Positions 24,185 through 32,042 of a stretch of 64,000 nt of DNA are shown in pieces. The notes beneath the pieces were generated by a model. The model did not search any database. It was given only the letters and a program-made list of their open reading frames with translations, and had not been told where the DNA came from. Source of the stretch: AC-37 sp036389295 (GTDB lineage Bacteria; Actinomycetota; Thermoleophilia; Solirubrobacterales; Thermoleophilaceae); contig DASVQB010000041.1 in NCBI GenBank assembly GCA_036389295.1, forward strand, positions 124,001-188,000, given 5' to 3'. A program made the position numbers and the translations under genes. Position 1 is the first letter of the stretch. The number at the start of each line of letters is the position of its first letter.

Positions 24185-25420
24185 TTGACCGCAGACCCGT
24201 CGACCGTCGCGACCACCCCGGAGCGGAAGGGCGAGACCCCCGCCGACCGCTTCCCGATCGAGCGGTTCCGCGCCGCCATGGAGGGACGCGACGCCGTCGC
24301 CGCGATGGAGCTGTTCACGGACGACTGCGTCATCCGCCCGATGGGCACCGACTTCATCAAGTTCACCGGCAAGGAGACCAACACGCGGCTGGTCGCGGCC
24401 GTCCTCAGCTGCTTCGACGTCTTCCGCTACGTCGGCGAGGAGCTGCGCACCGACGACATGATCGCCCTCGAGATGGACCTGGTCCTGCGCGAGAATCCGC
24501 CGCAGCACCTGGACGGCCTGGACATCCTCAAGATCAACGAGGAGGGCAAGTGCTACGAGATGGTCGTCCAGGGCCGCCCGCAGCTCGCGCAGACCCTCTT
24601 CACCGGCAAGGTGGCGCTCGCGCTGCGGCCGCACCTCGGCTGGTTCAGGCGGCTCCTCCTGACGGTCCTGATGCCGCCGCTCGAGCTCTCGCAGAAGCTC
24701 GCCGGGCGCCTCGGCGGGAAGCTCGTCCACGACGCGACGCCGAACGCGCCGATGCAGGACCCGAGAGGGCGCAGCGACAAGGTGCACCCCGCGCGCGCGT
24801 CCGAGGTCGGCGCCGGCGCGGCGAGCGGCAACGGGGCGAGCGCCCGCTCGAACGGCTCGACGCCCGCGTCCCGCTTCCCGGTCGCCGAGTGGCGCGAGGC
24901 GATGGAGGCGCGCGACCCGGAGCGGGCGCTCCAGTACTTCACCGACGACTGCCTGCTGCGCCCGGTCGGCACCGACTTCATCCGGTTCCAGGGCAAGGAC
25001 ACCGCGAAGACGCTGCTCGACTGCGTGCTCAGCGTCCCCGAGAAGTGGACCTACACGGTGGAGGCCCACACCGAGGACACGGTCGCCGTGTTCGTGCGCA
25101 TCGAGTTCGACGGCCTCGTCATGGACGCGTGCGACCTGCTCAGGATCAACGAGGAGGGCAAGGCCTACGAGATGTTCCTCGTGTCGAGGCCCCAGATGCC
25201 CGTTGCGATCTTCACGGGCAAGGTGGGCAAGAACCTCGCGCGCAAGGTGGGCTTCCTCCGCTGGCTCCTCGTCAGCGTGCTCGTGTGGCCGCTCGAGGTG
25301 GTGCAGCGGGCGGCCGGGCCGTTCGGGGCCTGGCTGATCGAGCCCGCCTGCCCGGGCTCCCCGCGCCGCGTCCGGCGCTGGGAGACGCCGGACCGCGACA
25401 GCGTCGCCGCCGGGATCTAG
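24185..25420 (+). CDS. Tandem NTF2-like protein with two copies of domain plus hydrophobic tail
   Basis: The 411-residue protein starts at a TTG after GAGGGGACGAG. It has two copies of the unit found in the preceding gene, each about 190 residues. Shared features include FTDDC, GTDFI, KINEEGKCYEM or RINEEGKAYEM, IFTGKVG or LFTGKVA, and a final hydrophobic WLL/PPLE-type helix. A Gly/Ser/Ala linker (about 200-225) joins them. The first copy is closest to the single-domain neighbour in its tail. The arrangement reads as duplication followed by fusion. It is convergent with the alpha/beta hydrolase at 25450. Confidence 0.75.
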   Translation: MTADPSTVATTPERKGETPADRFPIERFRAAMEGRDAVAAMELFTDDCVIRPMGTDFIKFTGKETNTRLVAAVLSCFDVFRYVGEELRTDDMIALEMDLVLRENPPQHLDGLDILKINEEGKCYEMVVQGRPQLAQTLFTGKVALALRPHLGWFRRLLLTVLMPPLELSQKLAGRLGGKLVHDATPNAPMQDPRGRSDKVHPARASEVGAGAASGNGASARSNGSTPASRFPVAEWREAMEARDPERALQYFTDDCLLRPVGTDFIRFQGKDTAKTLLDCVLSVPEKWTYTVEAHTEDTVAVFVRIEFDGLVMDACDLLRINEEGKAYEMFLVSRPQMPVAIFTGKVGKNLARKVGFLRWLLVSVLVWPLEVVQRAAGPFGAWLIEPACPGSPRRVRRWETPDRDSVAAGI

Positions 25421-25423
25421 CGA

Positions 25424-25461
25424 GCCCCGCTCAGCCCGCCGGGCCCCGCTCAGCCCGCCGG
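25424..25461. repeat. 19-bp tandem duplication at convergent gene ends
   Basis: GCCCCGCTCAGCCCGCCGG occurs twice back to back. The second copy contains the stop codon of the minus-strand hydrolase. It is probably a recent slippage event; no function is evident. Confidence 0.7.
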
Positions 25462-26334
25462 CGCGATGCCGGCGCGCTCGGCGACCTCGAGCACCTGCGC
25501 CGCGAGCGCGCCGCCGCTCCACGCCATCGGCAGCTTGCCGTCGCGCTCGCAGGCGAACGAGCTCGCGGGCAGCACGTCCGCGTAGCGCGCGGCCAGCTCG
25601 TACGGGTGGTCGGCGTCGTAGTCGTCGAGCGAGCCCACGACCGCGACGGGCGCCGTGACGCGCCGGAGGTCCGCGAGCGGGCCGAACGGGACGGCCCGCC
25701 AGACCGCCTCGAGAGCGTCGGCCACCGCGTCCAGATTGGCGTGCTGCCGCATCCGGAGGGCGAGCACCTGCCGCAGCGCCTCGGCCCGTCGCCCCCACGC
25801 CGGCTCCGGCTCGAGCGCCTCGATGAAGCCCTCGACGCCGCCGCTCCTGAGGCCGGCGGCGAGCCGGTCCGCCTTCCGCACGGGCTCGGCCGGCGGGTGG
25901 ACGTCGGGGTCGTAGGACGGCGTGGCGGCGACGATGCCCGCGACCCGGTCGGGGTCCTCCATGGCCAGCCGCAGCGCGGTGTGGGCGCCGAGCGAGGCGC
26001 CGAGGAACAGCCCGCGGTCGACCTCGAAGGCGTCCAGCACGGCGAGCAGGTCGGCGAGCCAGAGGTCGTACGTGTAGCCCTCGGGGCCGGGGGGCCCCGA
26101 CGACTGCCCGTGGCCGCGGGCGTCGTACGCGACCACCCGGAAGCCCGCGTCCTGGAGCCGGGTCGAGCCCAGGAGGACGTGGTCGCGGGTCCCCAGCGCA
26201 CCGTGCAGCACGACGACCGCCGGCGCGTCCGGCTGGCCGGTCTGGCGGGCGGCGAGCTCGACCCCCGCGGCGGGCACGAGCTCCTCGCGAACCGGTGCCT
26301 GCTCCCGCCGGATCGTTGCCTTAGGCCGGCTCAT
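25450..26334 (-). CDS. Alpha/beta hydrolase (paralogue A)
   Basis: The 294-residue protein has the oxyanion motif VVLHGALGTRDHV, YDARGHGQS and the nucleophile elbow GASLGAHTAL. An acid lies in GSLDDYDADHPYEL, while the C-terminal catalytic histidine is not obvious. It is a clear paralogue of the hydrolase at 27898 (shared VLLGSTKLQDAGFRVV-like and HANLDAVADALE-like segments). It is divergent from the selenoprotein gene at 26358 with only 23 bases between. The pairing of a hydrolase with an AhpD selenoprotein occurs twice in this window, suggesting a functional partnership. The substrate is unknown. Confidence 0.85.
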   Translation of the reverse strand: MSRPKATIRREQAPVREELVPAAGVELAARQTGQPDAPAVVVLHGALGTRDHVLLGSTRLQDAGFRVVAYDARGHGQSSGPPGPEGYTYDLWLADLLAVLDAFEVDRGLFLGASLGAHTALRLAMEDPDRVAGIVAATPSYDPDVHPPAEPVRKADRLAAGLRSGGVEGFIEALEPEPAWGRRAEALRQVLALRMRQHANLDAVADALEAVWRAVPFGPLADLRRVTAPVAVVGSLDDYDADHPYELAARYADVLPASSFACERDGKLPMAWSGGALAAQVLEVAERAGIAPAG

Positions 26335-26357
26335 GCCCGGTAGCGTACGAGGGCGAG

Positions 26358-26975
26358 ATGCGCATCGAGCAACCGCGACGCGAGCTCCCGTTCCGGCTCC
26401 GGGTCGGCGGCGTCGTGATGGGGCTGAAGTACATCGCCCGCCGGCGCCGGTGGCCGCGCTCGTGGGTGGTCCCGGACATCTTCAAGACGATGGCGTTCCG
26501 GCCCGAGCGGTTCGGCGGGCCGTTCCTCGCCGCCGGCCAGGCGGTCATGCGGGGCGAGTCCTCGGAGTGGAGCGTCGGCGAGCGCGAGCTGTTCGCCGCG
26601 TTCGTCTCGGCCGAGAACCAGTGCCCGTTCTGAACTGGCTCCCACGGCGCGGTCGCGTCGTCGCTGCTGGGTGACGAGCTGGTGGAGGCGGTCCTCGAGG
26701 ACTACCGCACCGCGCCGATCGACGAGCGCACGCGGGCGGCGCTCGCGTTCCTGCGGAAGCTGACGCTCGACCCCGCCTCGGTGGGGCCGGCCGACGCCGC
26801 GGAGGCGCGGGCGGCGGGCGTGAGCGACGCCGCGCTCCGCGAGGCGATCTACGTCGCAACGCTGTTCAACACGATCGACCGGATGGCCGACGCGCTCGGC
26901 TTCGACCTGCTGCCCGAGGAGGGCTACCGCGGCGCGGCGCGGTTCCTGGTCGCGTCCGGCTACGAGTGGGGCTAG
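26358..26975 (+). CDS. AhpD-like selenoprotein 1 (Cys89-x-x-Sec92)
   Basis: Two reading segments in the same frame are separated only by a TGA at 26631-26633. Read as selenocysteine, they give one 205-residue protein. The active site becomes Cys89-Pro-Phe-Sec92-Thr-Gly-Ser-His96, matching the CxxC...H motif of AhpD-like proteins. Homology continues on both sides (WSVGERELFAAFVSAENQ before; FNTIDRMADALGFDLLPEEGY after). Loss of function is unlikely because nothing else in the gene is damaged. A hairpin with a GGUC loop follows the TGA. The role should be thiol/selenol peroxide or disulfide reduction. The stop shares CTAG with the convergent fabD stop. Needs SelB, tRNA-Sec and SelA elsewhere in the genome. 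Confidence 0.88.
26645..26660 (+). promoter_or_regulatory. Bacterial SECIS element of selenoprotein 1
   Basis: CGGCGC (26645-26650) pairs with GCGTCG (26655-26660) around the loop GGTC (26651-26654). The loop starts 17 bases after the TGA, inside the distance expected for bacterial SECIS, and its sequence equals the GGUC loop of E. coli fdhF. Confidence 0.8.
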
Positions 26976-27901
26976 CCGGTCGCGCCCGGCAGCGCGCGGA
27001 GCTTCTCGGCGGAGTCGGCCGAGACGACGTCGAGCTCGGGGTCGATCTGGCGGACGAGGCCGGCCAGCACGCGGCCGGGGCCCAGCTCCACGAGCCGCTC
27101 GGCGCCGGCGCCGGCGATCGCGCGGACGCAGTCGACCCAGCGCACCGGGCTCACGATCTGCGTGACCAGGGCGTTCCGGACCTCGTCCGCGCGCCGCACC
27201 GGCGCACCGGGCGCGTTGGCCGCGATCGGCACCTCGGCGTCGCGCAGCTCGGCCTCGCCGAGCGCCTCGGCGAGGCGGCCCTCGACGTTCCCCATCAGCG
27301 GGCTGTGGAACGCGGCCCCCACGCGCAGCGGGATCGCGCGGCCCTCGCCGCGCTCGCCGACAAGCTCGACCACGCGCTCGACCGCGGCGGTCTCGCCGGA
27401 CACGACGATCTGGCTCGGCGAGTTGAAGTTCGCGGGCACCACCGTGCCGCGCTCGGACGCGGCCCCGCACAGCTCCTCGACCGCCTCCCCCGGCAGGCCC
27501 ACCAGGGCCGCCATCGAGCCCGGCCGCTCCGCCTGCGCCTCGGCCATCAGCCGGCCGCGCAGGGCCACGAGCCGCATCCCGTCCTCGAGCCCGAGCGACC
27601 CGGCGGTGACGACCGCCGTCCACTCGCCCAGGCTGTGGCCGGCCACGACGCCCGGCCGCAGGCCCAGCCCGCGGGCGACCTCGACGAGCGCGAGCGAGAC
27701 GGCGAACAGCGCCGGCTGTGCGACGTCGGTCCGGGTCAGGTCCTCGATCGGGCCCTCCTCCACGAACCGGCGGACCGGCAGCCCCGACGCCTCGTCGGCC
27801 ATGTCGAGGTAGCGCTCGTACAGCGCCGGCTCGCCCTCGCGGAGCGCCGAGCCCATCCCGACCTTCTGGGACCCCTGGCCCGGGAACACGAAGCCGATCA
27901 C
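26972..27901 (-). CDS. fabD: Malonyl-CoA:ACP transacylase FabD
   Basis: The 309-residue protein has GQGSQ at 8-12, the acyl-binding Ser90 in GHSLGEW, Arg115 in VALRGRLM and the catalytic His199 in AFHSPLM. It loads malonyl groups onto ACP. The GTG start at 27901 overlaps the stop of the upstream hydrolase (GTGA), so the two are coupled. It is embedded between the two hydrolase/selenoprotein pairs rather than beside other fab genes. It could serve the specialised ACP at 12608 or act as the general FabD. Confidence 0.94.
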   Translation of the reverse strand: MIGFVFPGQGSQKVGMGSALREGEPALYERYLDMADEASGLPVRRFVEEGPIEDLTRTDVAQPALFAVSLALVEVARGLGLRPGVVAGHSLGEWTAVVTAGSLGLEDGMRLVALRGRLMAEAQAERPGSMAALVGLPGEAVEELCGAASERGTVVPANFNSPSQIVVSGETAAVERVVELVGERGEGRAIPLRVGAAFHSPLMGNVEGRLAEALGEAELRDAEVPIAANAPGAPVRRADEVRNALVTQIVSPVRWVDCVRAIAGAGAERLVELGPGRVLAGLVRQIDPELDVVSADSAEKLRALPGATG

Positions 27902-28695
27902 GCGCTCACCCCCGCGCGCTGGGCGACCTCGAGCACCTGGCCGGCCAGCGCCCCGCCGTTCCAGGCGAGCGGCGGCCGGCCGGGTGGCTCCGACACCAGC
28001 TCGGCGTTGGGCATCGCGGCGGCGTAGGCCGCGGCCAGCTCGTAGGAGTGGTCGCCCTCGTACTCGTCGCGCGCGCCGACCACGATCACCGGCTGGCGGA
28101 CGGCGGCGAGGTCGTCGAACGAGTCGAACGGCCGGTCGCGGAGCGTGTGCTCGATCGCGTCGGCCACCGCGTCGAGGTGCAGGTGCTGGGTCATCCGGCG
28201 CCCGAGCACGTTGCGCACCGCCTCGTCGCGCTTGCCCCACGCCGGCGGCAGCTCGTAGGCCTCGACGAAGCCCTGGACGCCGCGCGCGCGCACGGCCTCG
28301 GCGACCTTGTCGGGGTGTCGGAACCAGGCCGGGTCGGGGTGGTTGCGCGGGTCGTATGCGGGCATGGCCGCGACGATCGCCTCCACGCGCTCCGGGTGCT
28401 CGAGCGCGAGCCGCAGCGCGGTGTGGGCGCCGATCGAGACGCCGAGCAGGACCGCGCCGTCGACCGCGAAGGCGTCCAGCACGGCCAGGAGGTCCTGGAG
28501 CAGGAACTCGTAGCGGTAGCCGTCGAGGGTGGGCGGCGGCGTCGAGCGGCCGTGGCCGCGGACGTCGTAGCGCACGACGCGGAAGCCGGCCCTCTCGAGC
28601 TTGGTCGAGCCGAGCAGCACGTGGTCGCTCGTCGCGAGCATCCCGTGCAGCACCACGACGGGCGGGGCTCCGTCCGGCCCGGTCTGCCGGGCCAC
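27898..28695 (-). CDS. Alpha/beta hydrolase (paralogue B)
   Basis: The 265-residue reading from GTG 28695 has VVLHGMLATSDHVLLGS, YDVRGHGRS and the nucleophile elbow GVSIGAHTAL. It is co-linear with the hydrolase at 25450 over its whole length. Coding similarity to that paralogue seems to start upstream of this GTG (EEVVRSAGVELVARQTG), but no ATG, GTG or TTG is available there. The true start may therefore be a CTG near 28759, or the N-terminus is shorter. It lies 79 bases downstream of selenoprotein 2 and is coupled to fabD. Confidence 0.82.
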   Translation of the reverse strand: MARQTGPDGAPPVVVLHGMLATSDHVLLGSTKLERAGFRVVRYDVRGHGRSTPPPTLDGYRYEFLLQDLLAVLDAFAVDGAVLLGVSIGAHTALRLALEHPERVEAIVAAMPAYDPRNHPDPAWFRHPDKVAEAVRARGVQGFVEAYELPPAWGKRDEAVRNVLGRRMTQHLHLDAVADAIEHTLRDRPFDSFDDLAAVRQPVIVVGARDEYEGDHSYELAAAYAAAMPNAELVSEPPGRPPLAWNGGALAGQVLEVAQRAGVSA

Positions 28696-28774
28696 GAGCT
28701 CGACGCCCGCCGACCGTACGACCTCCTCCCGCGCCGCTGCGGCGCCGTCCTCGCCCGGGCTCAGCTCGCCCTCG

Positions 28775-29797
28775 CTACGTCGCGGTCGGCGGTGGGGCGG
28801 CGGTCGCGACGCCGCGCGGCCCGCCGCCGTTCGCGGCGCTGCCCGCGCCGCCCCGGTAGCGCTCGATCGCCGCGACCCCGGCGGCCCGGCGCATCACCCC
28901 GGCGCCGGTCGCGGTGGCCGCGATCAGGTCGAACAGCTCGTGCTCCGAGAGGCCGCCCGCGCGCGCGGCGGCGACGTCCTCGTCCTCGATCTCCCACGCG
29001 CGGTGGGCGACCTTGTCGACGAGCGCCCCCGCCGCGCCCAGCTCGACCAGCGACGGCCGGCCGTTCCCGTCCGCCGGGCTCGCGCCGTGCTCGAAGGCCG
29101 CGAGCCGGAGCAGGAGCGGCGTGCAGCCGGCCGGGCCGAGCACAGCCCGCGCGAGCGCGTCGGCCGGCGCGTCGCGGTCGCGGTCCGGCCCGCCCCACTC
29201 GCGCGGCAGCTTCGCGTAGCCGCGCTTGCCGGCGAGCTGGTGCGCGCCCGCGTCGAGGCCCTTCTCGTCCTGCGGCTCGAACTCGACCGCGTCGGCGATC
29301 CGGTCGATCACGTTGAACGCGGCCCCGACCTCGAGCGCGTCGAGGAGGTCCTCCGGCGAGCAGCCGGACTCGACCGCGGCCGCCACGTCGCGCTCGCTCA
29401 CGTCGTCCGGCATCTGCGTGACCCGCTCGAGGAAGGTGAGCGCGCCGCGGAGCCGGTCCGAGATCGGCGCCGTGAGGTGGTCGCGCAGGACCGCGTCCAT
29501 CACGCCCTCCTCCTCGATCAGGTGCGACGCGACCGCGCCGTGGGCGTTCGTTCAGAAGACGCAGTGGTTGCGGGCCGACACGAACGAGGCCATCACCTCG
29601 CGCTCGGCCTGGGTCCAGGTGGACGGGCCGCGCTGCGAGGACTCCACCCACGCCGAGAACGCGTTGCCGAACAGCTTCGGGCGGTGGTGCAGCGTGAGCA
29701 CGACGTCCGGCACGGACGAGCCCGACATCCGCCGGATCAGGCGGTGTAGGAGCTTCTTCGGAAGGCTGTGCTCGACGTCGAGGGCCCGGAGCCTCAC
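28775..29797 (-). CDS. AhpD-like selenoprotein 2 (Cys79-x-x-Sec82), two-domain
   Basis: From the GTG at 29797 the frame is open except for one TGA (29552-29554). Read as selenocysteine it gives 340 residues with the site Cys79-Val-Phe-Sec82-Thr-Asn-Ala-His86. The first domain aligns with selenoprotein 1 (TWTQAEREVMASFVSARNH; AFNVIDRIADAVEFEP). A second AhpD-like helical domain follows at about 205-320 (LSEHELFDLIAATATGAGVMRRAAGV), without a CxxC of its own. The 20 bases around the SECIS hairpin are identical to those in selenoprotein 1. Together with hydrolase B it repeats the hydrolase-AhpD pairing at 25.4-27 kb. Confidence 0.88.
29525..29540 (-). promoter_or_regulatory. Bacterial SECIS element of selenoprotein 2
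   Basis: The minus strand reads CGGCGC-GGTC-GCGTCG, a 6-bp stem with a GGUC loop beginning 17 bases after the TGA. Sequence and spacing are identical to the element at 26645-26660. Confidence 0.8.
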
Positions 29798-29820
29798 GGA
29801 TGCCAGTTTAATGTCGGGCC

Positions 29821-30711
29821 ATGACCCCCGCCGAGCCTCCCGTGACCGACGCGACGGCGGGCACCCACGCGCTCGGCGGCGAGGCCCCGGTCCGCCGGCT
29901 CGGCTTCGGCGCGATGCGGATCACCGGCGAGGGGATCTGGGGCCCGCCGGCCGACCGCGGCGAGGCGCTCCGCGTCCTGCGGCGCGCCGTCGAGCTGGGC
30001 GTGAACCTGATCGACACCGCCGACGCCTACGGCCCCGACGTCTCCGAGGAGCTGATCGCCGAGGCGCTCCATCCCTACCCCGACGACCTCGTCGTCGCCA
30101 CCAAGGGCGGCCTCGTCCGGCCCGGCCCCGGCCGCTGGGAGACCGACGGCCGGCCCGAGCACATCCGCGAGGCCTGCGAGGGCAGCCTCCGCCGGCTGCG
30201 GCTCGACCGGATCGACCTCTACCAGTTCCACGCGCCGGACTCGGACGTCCCGTTCGAGGACTCGGTCGGCACGTTCGCCGAGCTGCGCGACGAGGGGAAG
30301 GTGCGCCTCGTCGGGCTCTGCAACGTGAGCGCGGAGCAGCTCGAGCGGGCGCTCGAGATCGTGCCGGTCGTGTCCGTCCAGAACCGCTACAACCTCACCG
30401 ACCGCGACAGCGAGGACGTGCTCGAGGCGTGCGAGCGCCACGGGATCGGGTTCATCCCGTGGTTCCCGCTGGCCACCGGCGACCTGGCGCGCTCGGGCGG
30501 GCCGCTCGACGAGGCCGCGCAGCGCCACGGCGCCGCCCCGTCCCAGGTCGCGATCGCCTGGCTGCTCGCCCGCTCCGGCGCGATGCTGCCGATCCCGGGC
30601 ACCGGGTCGGTGGCCCACCTCGAGGAGAACTGCGCGGCGGCCGGCATCGAGCTCGACCCGGAGGAGGTCGCCGCGCTCGAGGCCGCGGCGGGCGCCGACG
30701 GGTCGGCATGA
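29821..30711 (+). CDS. Aldo/keto reductase
   Basis: This 296-residue TIM-barrel reductase has DTADAYG (catalytic Asp and Tyr), Lys in VATKGG, the His in YQFHAPD and the C-terminal NADPH region (LPIPGTGSVAHLEENCAAAGI). It reduces carbonyls with NADPH. Its stop overlaps the P450 start (ATGA), so the two enzymes are co-translated and may act on one substrate in succession. The fatty-acid-like neighbourhood suggests a lipid carbonyl, but the substrate cannot be read from sequence. Confidence 0.93.
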   Translation: MTPAEPPVTDATAGTHALGGEAPVRRLGFGAMRITGEGIWGPPADRGEALRVLRRAVELGVNLIDTADAYGPDVSEELIAEALHPYPDDLVVATKGGLVRPGPGRWETDGRPEHIREACEGSLRRLRLDRIDLYQFHAPDSDVPFEDSVGTFAELRDEGKVRLVGLCNVSAEQLERALEIVPVVSVQNRYNLTDRDSEDVLEACERHGIGFIPWFPLATGDLARSGGPLDEAAQRHGAAPSQVAIAWLLARSGAMLPIPGTGSVAHLEENCAAAGIELDPEEVAALEAAAGADGSA

Positions 30712-31928
30712 CGAGCGTCGCCGAGCTCGACCTCCCCTCGCTCGAGTACCTCGACCCGACCCTCACCGGCGACCGCTTCCACGCGACGATGCGCGAGCTG
30801 CGCGAGCGAAGCTGGCTCGCGCGCGTCGAGCCGGTGGGCTACGCGGCGCTCGACCGCGAGTCGGCCGCGTTCTTCCTGCGGAGCCGCGGCGCCACGTTCC
30901 CCGGCCGCACGATGCTCGAGGTGCAGGGCGTCCGCGACGGACCGCTGTACGAGCGCTTCAAGGGCAACCTGCTCGACCTCGACGGCGAGGACCACCGGCG
31001 CCTCCGCAAGCTCGTGCAGCCCGCGTTCACGCCGCCGGCGGCCGACCGGCACCGGCCGGCCATGCGCGAGCGGCTCGCCGAGCTGTTCGCCCCGCTCGCC
31101 GAGGCCGGGCGGTGCGACTTCGTGGAGGCGGTCGCCCAGCCCTACCCCGCGCAGATGATCGCCCACGTCATGGGCGCGCCGCTCGCGGACGCGCCGCGGC
31201 TCCACCTATGGGCGAACCGGATCCAGCAGCAGTTCGACCCGATCAAGGTCGCCACCGAGCTGGACGAGATCAACCGCGCGGCGCGCGAGTTCCAGGAGTA
31301 CACGTGGGACCTGCTGCGCGCTCGGCAGGGCGATCCCCGCGACGACCTGATCTCCGAGCTGATCGCCGCCGAGGAGGAGGGCGACCGGCTCACCGAGGAC
31401 GAGTGCGTCCACCTCGTGAGCGCCGTCCTGGTCGGCGGGGTCGACACGACCCAGAGCCAGCTCGCGCACGGGCTGCTCCTGTTCGCGCAGCACCCGGACC
31501 AGTGGGACGCGATCGCGGACGACCCCTCGCTCGTCCCGCAGGCGGTCGAGGAGGTCCTGCGCTTCGAGCCGATCACCCCGTTCACCGCCCGGATCACGCT
31601 CGAGGAGCTCGAGTACCGGGGCGTGACGTTCCCGAGCGGGACCGTCGTGATCGCGGCCGCCGTCACGGCCAACCGCGACCCCGACGCGTACGCGGAGCCG
31701 GAGAGCTTCGACGTGACCGCCGACCGCGACCGCTCGAAGCCGCTCACCTTCGGCGCCGGCCCCCGCTTCTGCCTCGGCGCCAACCTCGCACGCGCGGAGC
31801 TCCAGGAGGCGCTCGCCTACCTCGCCCCGCGGATGCGCGACCTGTCGCTGGACGGCGAGCCCGAGCACGACACCCCGTTCGGGGTGTACGGGATGAGGCG
31901 GCTCCCGCTGCGGTTCACCCCCGCGTAG
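30708..31928 (+). CDS. Cytochrome P450 (1)
   Basis: The 406-residue soluble bacterial P450 shows the oxygen-activating I-helix motif VGGVDTTQ, the ExxR pair in EEVLR and the haem loop FGAGPRFCLG with its axial cysteine. It hydroxylates or otherwise oxidises a substrate with electrons from a ferredoxin system, which is not encoded nearby. The ATG at 30708 overlaps the aldo/keto reductase stop. A perfect palindrome and a strong hairpin follow the gene, marking the end of the transcript. Confidence 0.94.
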   Translation: MTSVAELDLPSLEYLDPTLTGDRFHATMRELRERSWLARVEPVGYAALDRESAAFFLRSRGATFPGRTMLEVQGVRDGPLYERFKGNLLDLDGEDHRRLRKLVQPAFTPPAADRHRPAMRERLAELFAPLAEAGRCDFVEAVAQPYPAQMIAHVMGAPLADAPRLHLWANRIQQQFDPIKVATELDEINRAAREFQEYTWDLLRARQGDPRDDLISELIAAEEEGDRLTEDECVHLVSAVLVGGVDTTQSQLAHGLLLFAQHPDQWDAIADDPSLVPQAVEEVLRFEPITPFTARITLEELEYRGVTFPSGTVVIAAAVTANRDPDAYAEPESFDVTADRDRSKPLTFGAGPRFCLGANLARAELQEALAYLAPRMRDLSLDGEPEHDTPFGVYGMRRLPLRFTPA

Positions 31929-31946
31929 CCCTGGCGTGTTCGATTT

Positions 31947-31963
31947 GTTCCGCATAGCGGAAC
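31947..31963. promoter_or_regulatory. Perfect 17-bp palindrome, operator-like
   Basis: GTTCCGC-ATA-GCGGAAC is an exact inverted repeat 18 bases after the P450 stop. Sites of this shape (GTTCCGC/GCGGAAC around a short centre) are typical of IclR-family regulators. No IclR gene is in the window, so the binding protein is unknown. Confidence 0.55.
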
Positions 31964-32002
31964 GAATCCGACACCGTGTCGCTCTGGGCCCGGAAATGGG
32001 GC

Positions 32003-32042
32003 GGCCCGCGACGCCGAGGGGGGGCTAACGGCGTCGCGGGCC
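32003..32042. terminator. Perfect 14-bp hairpin in the 302-bp gap before the VanX-like gene
   Basis: GGCCCGCGACGCCG (32003-32016) is exactly complementary to 32029-32042, with a G-rich 12-base loop. It probably terminates the aldo/keto reductase-P450 transcript. No U-run follows. The remaining bases to 32230 hold only a TATCGT box at 32218-32223 that could be the -10 of the next gene. Confidence 0.65.

Noticed and set aside
26580..26690. Explaining the split AhpD gene at 26631 as a frameshift or pseudogene
   Set aside because: Both halves are in the same frame with no indel, the TGA replaces exactly the redox residue, and the same event occurs at the same position in a second gene with a matching hairpin.
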